Shown piece after piece: positions 59,004 through 64,000 of a stretch of 64,000 nucleotides of DNA (position 1 is the stretch's first letter; each line of letters opens with the position of its first letter). Source of the stretch: Phycisphaerae bacterium (lineage in GTDB: Bacteria; Planctomycetota; Phycisphaerae; Sedimentisphaerales; Anaerobacaceae); contig JAUWBI010000008.1 of assembly GCA_030601745.1 (NCBI GenBank), forward strand, positions 1-64,000, read 5' to 3'. Position numbers and translations under genes: made by a program. Under the pieces are notes generated by a model that had not been told where the DNA came from, made no database searches, and saw nothing but the letters and a program-made list of their open reading frames with translations.

Positions 59004-61379
59004 CTACTTAACTGGTTCAGCAGCAGTTTTTTCTGGCACGCCGGCAGCACGTAATGCAATTGCCATATCGCGAACGAGCTTGCTTGAGTCATATCTGGCT
59101 GTCCAGTCCAGGACCTTGGCGAAATTGCTGTTCTGGTTTTTGGCCAGCAGATAAATAGCCATCATACGGGCCGGCCAGTGAGTATCGTTCAAATTTTTGG
59201 CCGCACCACTTATTAGCTCGTAATCCAGCGGCAAAGAAAGCATCCCGGCCATAGTATCGACCTTAACGACCCAATCATCGTCGTCAAGGTTATGTACCAA
59301 TGCGGATTTCAACATATCCGGCATCCAGTCGGCATACATAAATTTATAAAGCGGCTCCCGATTTGCCATCGCATGCTGCTCCATTAAAAGGCCGATGAAA
59401 AGCTGTGCGGTTTTGGTTTTTTGGCCCTGCTGTCCCGCCGACAGTGAATTAAACCGGTTTCGCAGATACTTGCCGGTAAGTTCGACGCCCGGGCGCTTCA
59501 CGAGCACCCTGGCCGGCTTTATCCAGGTGAGCCTGTTGGCTATCCTGCCCTCGTCCCGCCCCTCGGAGAGGCGGGGCTCGTCGGTGATTACAGGGTCGAG
59601 ATAAGCCGTAAATTCTATATCCAAAGATGCCTGCGGATAGGTAAGCAGTATCTGCTTAAGTTCGCCCGTAAGCAGACGCAGCGGAATAAAAAGACTCCGG
59701 CCCGGCTCGACAGGTAAGGCAGGCCTAATCTTGACAGATATCAGGTTCGGTATCTTTTTAGTAAGGTCGCCGCTAATACCGGCATCGATTCTTATGTTGC
59801 CGGCAAACAAGCCGTCGTCACTAATTATGAGGGGTTCAGAGGAATTATTTGTTATTGCAATAGTGCCGCCGAATTCGCTGCCGTAGGAAAACTTACTGCC
59901 GCGAACATTTAGCCGGACTGAAATTATTTTCTCCGGGCTAACGAATGTCGGAACGACTGCTTCTCCGAAGCTGTCTTTTAGCGCAGTCAGGACGATATCG
60001 GGGTCAATCGGCGGGATATACTCCGCGCCCTGTTGGACCAGAATCTCTTTGGCCCGTTCCGCCTCCAGCGCCCCGGGGTCTCTGGCGATTGCAGACTTCA
60101 GGGTCTCAATTGCCGAATCTCTTTGTCCCTGCGCCAGTTGAACCTGGGCTAACGTTAAATCGGCGATTTGATTATGCTCATAATTGTCGATAAGTGTCCT
60201 GGCCCATTCGGTCTGCTGATTCATCACGAGTGAATAAGCCAGAATAGCCGCTGCGGTCGGCGAGTTGGGCTCAATTGAATAAGCCTTATTGGCCCATTGA
60301 AGCGCTTTGTCAGCATCCGGCGAGGCAAAACAATAAAACCAGGCCAGTTGTTCGTAGTTCGTAGTTCGTAGTTCATAATCCACCAGCTCAAGTGCTTTGT
60401 CTTCAGCGGCCTTTAGTATCCCAGCTGCCTGCTGTTGGTTGCCGATTTTCGCCGCTGCTTTGCCGGCAATAGCTTCCAGAAGTATGTCAAATCGCCCGCT
60501 CTGGCGTAACTTCTCGGCAATTTTCAGACATCTGTGCTGATTTCGTTGAGTATTATAGCTGCTAATCGACCAGGGCAGATATATCGAGGCCGGCAGAGGT
60601 TGCAACGGATGCAGAAACTTGAACAAATCAGCACAGTATTCGTATGCGTCCGCGGCTGTCTCGTAAAGCTGCAGCCGTTCGGCGTATTGTGCAAAAGTCA
60701 CGGCGGTTTCGATGTCCAGTGGATTTTCGCCTAATGTTAATCTTAGATGCTCAAGATACATTGCAGGCCCAAGCTGGTCGCCCGCAAGTTCAGCCAGCTT
60801 TGCAAACGCCGGCTTATTATATTTATTTTTGTTATACGCAAACCAGAAAGCATTTACAGCATTCGGGTCGTCGGTCTTTTCAACCATCAGCAGGCCGAGC
60901 AAGGTAGCCAATTCAGAATCCAGAGCAGCGCTTTTACCGCCCAGATTCTCTAACATATCTTCAAGGAGCTTCTCTCGCTGCTCACGGGAGTCCAGCTGCT
61001 CAAGCAGGTAATAAACGGCCTCTCGAACCGGCTCAAGGTCGGCTTTATCATTTACGTAGTTCTCAAGCAAGTGATGGACGAGCTGCGAATAGTCTCGCTC
61101 TGGATGTTGACAGGCAAGCCTAAGCATTACGGGGTAAACGTAGTTGGCTCTGCTGTCCAGATTCATCGCGGCGGTTAAGAATATAATCGCCTGTTCGGCC
61201 TGTGCACTGTTGATATTGGGGGAGTTGGCCAGCTCGTATGCTACTTCATAAAATCTTTCGCCGACGGACGGTGAAAACAACCGACCTGAATCTAATCCTG
61301 ATACATCGGGCTGGGCCCAGGCCGACAAAGAGCAGCAGAAAAGCATCGAAAAAACTAAAAAAGACCTACTCTTTAGCAT
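59004..61379 (-). CDS. Exported TPR-like / HEAT-like repeat protein
   Basis: 791 residues with a signal peptide (FLVFSMLFCCSLSAWAQ). Residues ~30-480 are helical TPR-like repeats (AWFYCFASPDADKALQWANKAYSIEPNSPTAAAILAY). Residues ~490-650 are a beta-rich domain (ISVRLNVRGSKFSYGSEFGGTIAITNNSSEPLIIS). The last ~130 are helical. Two repeat-like insertions are read in frame: EPRLSEGRDEG (family B palindrome) and YELRTTNYEQ (a TAGTTCG tandem repeat). Function unknown; a periplasmic scaffold is plausible. Ribosome site GGAG. Confidence 0.78.
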   Translation of the reverse strand: MLKSRSFLVFSMLFCCSLSAWAQPDVSGLDSGRLFSPSVGERFYEVAYELANSPNINSAQAEQAIIFLTAAMNLDSRANYVYPVMLRLACQHPERDYSQLVHHLLENYVNDKADLEPVREAVYYLLEQLDSREQREKLLEDMLENLGGKSAALDSELATLLGLLMVEKTDDPNAVNAFWFAYNKNKYNKPAFAKLAELAGDQLGPAMYLEHLRLTLGENPLDIETAVTFAQYAERLQLYETAADAYEYCADLFKFLHPLQPLPASIYLPWSISSYNTQRNQHRCLKIAEKLRQSGRFDILLEAIAGKAAAKIGNQQQAAGILKAAEDKALELVDYELRTTNYEQLAWFYCFASPDADKALQWANKAYSIEPNSPTAAAILAYSLVMNQQTEWARTLIDNYEHNQIADLTLAQVQLAQGQRDSAIETLKSAIARDPGALEAERAKEILVQQGAEYIPPIDPDIVLTALKDSFGEAVVPTFVSPEKIISVRLNVRGSKFSYGSEFGGTIAITNNSSEPLIISDDGLFAGNIRIDAGISGDLTKKIPNLISVKIRPALPVEPGRSLFIPLRLLTGELKQILLTYPQASLDIEFTAYLDPVITDEPRLSEGRDEGRIANRLTWIKPARVLVKRPGVELTGKYLRNRFNSLSAGQQGQKTKTAQLFIGLLMEQHAMANREPLYKFMYADWMPDMLKSALVHNLDDDDWVVKVDTMAGMLSLPLDYELISGAAKNLNDTHWPARMMAIYLLAKNQNSNFAKVLDWTARYDSSKLVRDMAIALRAAGVPEKTAAEPVK
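59551..59581. repeat. In-frame family B palindrome in the TPR protein
   Basis: TCCCGCCCCTCGGAGAGGCGGGGCTCG, one base different in the arm from the addB copy. Read on the minus strand as DEPRLSEGRDEG. Confidence 0.8.
60352..60376. repeat. In-frame TAGTTCG tandem repeat in the TPR protein
   Basis: Three copies of a 7-base unit (GTTCGTA), read on the minus strand as YELRTTNYEQ. The length keeps the frame. Confidence 0.7.
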
Positions 61380-61395
61380 TCATAATCTCCGGTAA

Positions 61396-61600
61396 GCCCC
61401 ACCCCTCCGAGGGGCGGGGTAAGCCCTCGAAAAGCAGTAAGAGTAAAACGGCCATCTTGGCCGTCTTTTCAGGGGCTGGAAGCCCATGTTACTCAATATT
61501 TCGGGCAATTGGCCGTCTTTCTTTATCCCGTTAGAAATAAAAATGCTTACAATTGAAAAACCGTGTATTATACTAAATTCTAACGGGATTTACGTATAAT
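61396..61600. repeat. Cluster of three palindrome families upstream of the TPR gene
   Basis: 61398-61422 is a family B palindrome (CCCCTCCGAGGGGCGGGG). 61448-61490 is a double hairpin, ACGGCCATCTTGGCCGT then GGGCTGGAAGCCC. 61527-61587 is a family C element with arms CCCGTTAGAA/TTCTAACGGG around a 41-base AT-rich loop. All are intergenic, in the probable promoter region of the TPR gene. Confidence 0.82.
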
Positions 61601-61919
61601 GATAGCGGAAGTTGGGTATTTTCTGGGATTGACCACCTTTTTTAGCAATCAGCAGTATCTAAACGAATGTCTTTTTCATATATGCGGCTTATTACAATGC
61701 TTGCCCCGCACCAAACCTGTCCTGAGTGGCCTGTGGTGAGCATGGCCGAACCAAATCGAAGGATAGGCGCTTGCCGCCGTGTCCCGCACGAATTGAGTGC
61801 TAACTCACGTCTAATTAGTGCGGGGTAAATTAGTGCGGGGTCATTGCGAGGCCACAGAATATGGCCGCGGCAATCTCTATTCCATCCTCAATCAATATTC
61901 AATAGTCAATAGAAAATAG
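61601..61919. repeat. Repeat-rich spacer
   Basis: It holds fragments of the 'CCTGTCCTGAGTGGCC ... GAAGGA' type and of the 'GTCATTGCGAGGCC ... GGCCGCGGCAATCTC' type, plus AATATTCAATAGTC text. No gene is visible. Confidence 0.65.
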
Positions 61920-63509
61920 TCAATTGGAAACGCCTGCCAGCCAGTTGTCGGCAAAGACATCGAGGTCACGCCAATCGATGGAATTATCAGCAGGGAGGCT
62001 AATGTCGCAGAACCGATTCCATTCTGCGTCTGCCGGCTGGGTCAACCAGGCCAATGCAAACATGGCAAAGTCGCTGAAATCCACCTCGCAGTTATAATCA
62101 AAGTCGCCCATATAAGCATAGTTGAACTCGTATGCGCCCATGTCCACGATGTCGGTGTCGTTACAATCGCCATCTATAATCCTCGCGTGGCCGTCCATGT
62201 CCATTTCCGGTAGATTTGGCTCATTGTTGCTGCCCGCGTCGATGCAGGGCGAACCTTCCATCAGCCGCAGGTTGTCGTCCACCGTGCCGGGGATATCGTC
62301 AGCTCCATTAGCGTCCACGAACAGCGGGTCGTCTCCATGGTTACCGGTTCCACCTAAAGCCCCGGTCCAACCCTGGATGCAGGTATTGTTGATAACGGGA
62401 GTTGACGACGCGTAGTTGTGAATCTGTGCCGATTCATCTGTTCCGCCGGCGTCTGTGTTGTGCCAGAGAATGCAGTTTGTCAGCGTCGGGTCGCTAAGTT
62501 CGTTGTAGATCCCGCCGCCTTCATTTGCCGCCGAGTTGGCGCTGAACGAGCAATTGGCCAGGGTTGGGCTGGAGAACTCCCAGTTGCACATGCCGCCGCC
62601 GCCACCTGCGGTGGAATTGCCGGTAAAAATGCAGTTCATTAGGGTAGGGTTGGTGCGTCCAGGAGTTCCAAAACTTGAATTGCCCATTCCACCACCCATG
62701 AACTGAGCAAAGTTCCCCGTGAATGTGCAGTCAGCCAGGACTGGAGAGCTTTCCCAGTTGCATATCCCGCCACCTACCATGGCAGACGCGTTGCCAATAA
62801 AGGTGCAGTCGGTTAGTATCGGATTGCATTCCCCGTCGCCGTGCCCATAGTTGAACATCCCGCCCCCGCCTAATTCGAGAGCCGAGTTGCAAATAAACGT
62901 ACACTCTGTCACTGTTGGCTTGCAATCGTTATAGTTCACATAGTTGAGCATCCCCCCGCCAGCGCCGGTGTAATCAGCGAAGGATCCGTTTGCGTTGCCT
63001 GCGGTGACTGTGAAACCATGCAGAACGGCCGTCTCGTCGACGTCGCTGCCGGTAACGACATGATAGCTGTTCTCTGACCGCGTCGGCTCGGCTAATAAGT
63101 CACAAGGGTCATCTACATCCACGTCATTGCCATTGAGGTCGCCGCTGAGAATGGTCTCGTACGTCTCGATATCTCGTTTATCAGGGTCTGGTTCACCGTA
63201 CCCGGCGTAGCCGCCCTTAATAATCACGCCGTTGATAAGTTGAAATGTGGCGAACCGGTCGCCGGGCGTAACGTAGCCGGCTTCGTCCTGATCCGGCTTA
63301 TAAATTCCCGCAGCCACCCAGATATCATTACCGTCTGTGGCCGCGGCCAATGCGTCCTGAAGATACCTGTAAGCATTGGCCCAACTCGAACCATTACCGT
63401 TTCTGGTGACGTCAACGTAAATAGTTCCTCCCGCAGCAATTGTGCAGTGAATGCCCACCAAAAATACCGCTATTATCACGGACGTTTTCAGATTTGTTTT
63501 CCCAAACAT
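61920..63509 (-). CDS. Exported beta-helix protein with dockerin-like tail
   Basis: 529 residues; signal peptide (VIIAVFLVGIHCTIAAGG); start with AGGAGG ribosome site. N-terminal GGTIYVDVTRNGNGSSWANAYRYLQDALAAATDG, typical of planctomycete 'choice-of-anchor Q' beta-helix proteins. The body has turns such as CIFTGNSTAGGGGGMCNWE. The end has SPCIDAGSNNEPN, GAYEFNYA and a two-repeat dockerin-like module (DFDYNCEVDFSDFAMFALAW and DNSIDWRDLDVFADNWLA). It is probably an envelope adhesin or glycan-binding protein. Confidence 0.87.
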   Translation of the reverse strand: MFGKTNLKTSVIIAVFLVGIHCTIAAGGTIYVDVTRNGNGSSWANAYRYLQDALAAATDGNDIWVAAGIYKPDQDEAGYVTPGDRFATFQLINGVIIKGGYAGYGEPDPDKRDIETYETILSGDLNGNDVDVDDPCDLLAEPTRSENSYHVVTGSDVDETAVLHGFTVTAGNANGSFADYTGAGGGMLNYVNYNDCKPTVTECTFICNSALELGGGGMFNYGHGDGECNPILTDCTFIGNASAMVGGGICNWESSPVLADCTFTGNFAQFMGGGMGNSSFGTPGRTNPTLMNCIFTGNSTAGGGGGMCNWEFSSPTLANCSFSANSAANEGGGIYNELSDPTLTNCILWHNTDAGGTDESAQIHNYASSTPVINNTCIQGWTGALGGTGNHGDDPLFVDANGADDIPGTVDDNLRLMEGSPCIDAGSNNEPNLPEMDMDGHARIIDGDCNDTDIVDMGAYEFNYAYMGDFDYNCEVDFSDFAMFALAWLTQPADAEWNRFCDISLPADNSIDWRDLDVFADNWLAGVSN

Positions 63510-64000
63510 TTTTTAACCTCCTGAAAAAAATGTGCCTATTTTTCGGATTTGCGCATTGTAAAGCTCGCTTATCTTATGACAATTCAGGGGGACGGGTGCT
63601 AAAAGTGCCGCTTTTAGCTATCCACCCACCTCCCGGATAGCCTAAAATATATCGGTATTTTTACTATACCGGCTGTTCTTCTCAATTTCAAGAAAAAAAA
63701 GATTTTTTTCAGGCCCGCTCACAGTGCACCTTCGGCACTAAATACGCAATGGAAAACACAGCAAAGAGGCAGAACACAGAATACAGGACACAGAATTCGT
63801 GCATCCAGCATCGCTTGTCCGCCGTAGCTTCAGCGAAGGCGGGAGCATCAAGTATCCAACTTTAGTTCACTTTAGGCACTTTAGTTCACTTTGGCTCACT
63901 CCTCACTAACGAGCATCGAGAATCCAGAAGCCCTCTTTCAAAAACCACAAAGCCCTCTTTCAAAAACCACGATTCTTAAAGCAGTTCATAAGTATATACG
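63510..64000. repeat. Gene-free end with short repeats
   Basis: It holds an AT-rich promoter-like stretch for the beta-helix gene, a CCGCCGTAGCTTCAGCGAAGGCGG-type palindrome near 63820, 'ctttagttcact' repeats, and GCCCTCTTTCAAAAACCAC twice (about 63931 and 63951). I see no gene. Confidence 0.6.

Overview
The window looks like a chromosome segment of a Planctomycetota bacterium, probably of the Phycisphaerae / Sedimentisphaerales type. This is an inference from gene content: Tat-exported sulfatases, right-handed beta-helix surface proteins ending in dockerin-like or PEP-CTERM tails, an exported sugar-isomerase-like protein, a PmoA/DUF6807 protein, a short histone-H1-like protein and a very large load of small palindromic repeats. 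No plasmid, phage, CRISPR or complete IS gene was seen.

Layout. 1-6043: end of a LamG/PKD/dockerin surface protein, then a ribose-type operon (ribokinase, binding lipoprotein, ATPase, permease). 6044-11751: repeat-rich accessory stretch with a membrane-anchored unknown, a small lipoprotein, an HtrA protease fused to Sel1 repeats, a promoter/hairpin/terminator module that looks like a small RNA, and an exported unknown with a structured leader; PEP-CTERM and dockerin tail remnants lie between these genes. 11752-27865: polysaccharide/sugar region (beta-helix protein, DUF456 protein, amino-acid permease fused to a PTS EIIA domain, three sulfatases, isomerase-like protein, B12/radical SAM protein, exported aminotransferase, exported RraA-like protein). 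28101-36672: ArfB-like release factor and the recombination nuclease pair addB and addA. 36907-43218: phosphofructokinase, C45 peptidase, PmoA-like protein, ftsY and dnaA. 43313-51831: two PEP-CTERM proteins, uracil-DNA glycosylase, GMP synthase ATP-PPase subunit, hisF, a zinc-ribbon ORF, gdhA with a divergent LysR regulator, and a HAD phosphatase. 51893-64000: LolA-like lipoprotein, DUF3800 protein, flavodoxin, H1-like protein, FabZ-like dehydratase, tRNA-Glu, a ferredoxin missed by the ORF track, and four large exported repeat proteins.

The most notable signal is not one gene. Several families of short palindromes occur both between genes and in frame inside genes, where they are translated as extra peptides. 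addA alone carries five and addB two; others sit in a sulfatase, a beta-helix protein, a LolA-like protein and a TPR protein. This resembles the Rickettsia palindromic elements but with different sequences. Two single genes (HtrA-Sel1 and a zinc-ribbon ORF) are bracketed by duplicated 3' gene ends, which suggests gene-sized cassettes inserting at gene tails. Other points worth attention are a probable AUA start codon on the permease-EIIA gene, a compact three-way-junction RNA element behind the DUF3800 gene, and the small-RNA candidate near 10.1 kb.

All calls were made by reading the sequence and supplied translations; no database search, folding or alignment program was run.
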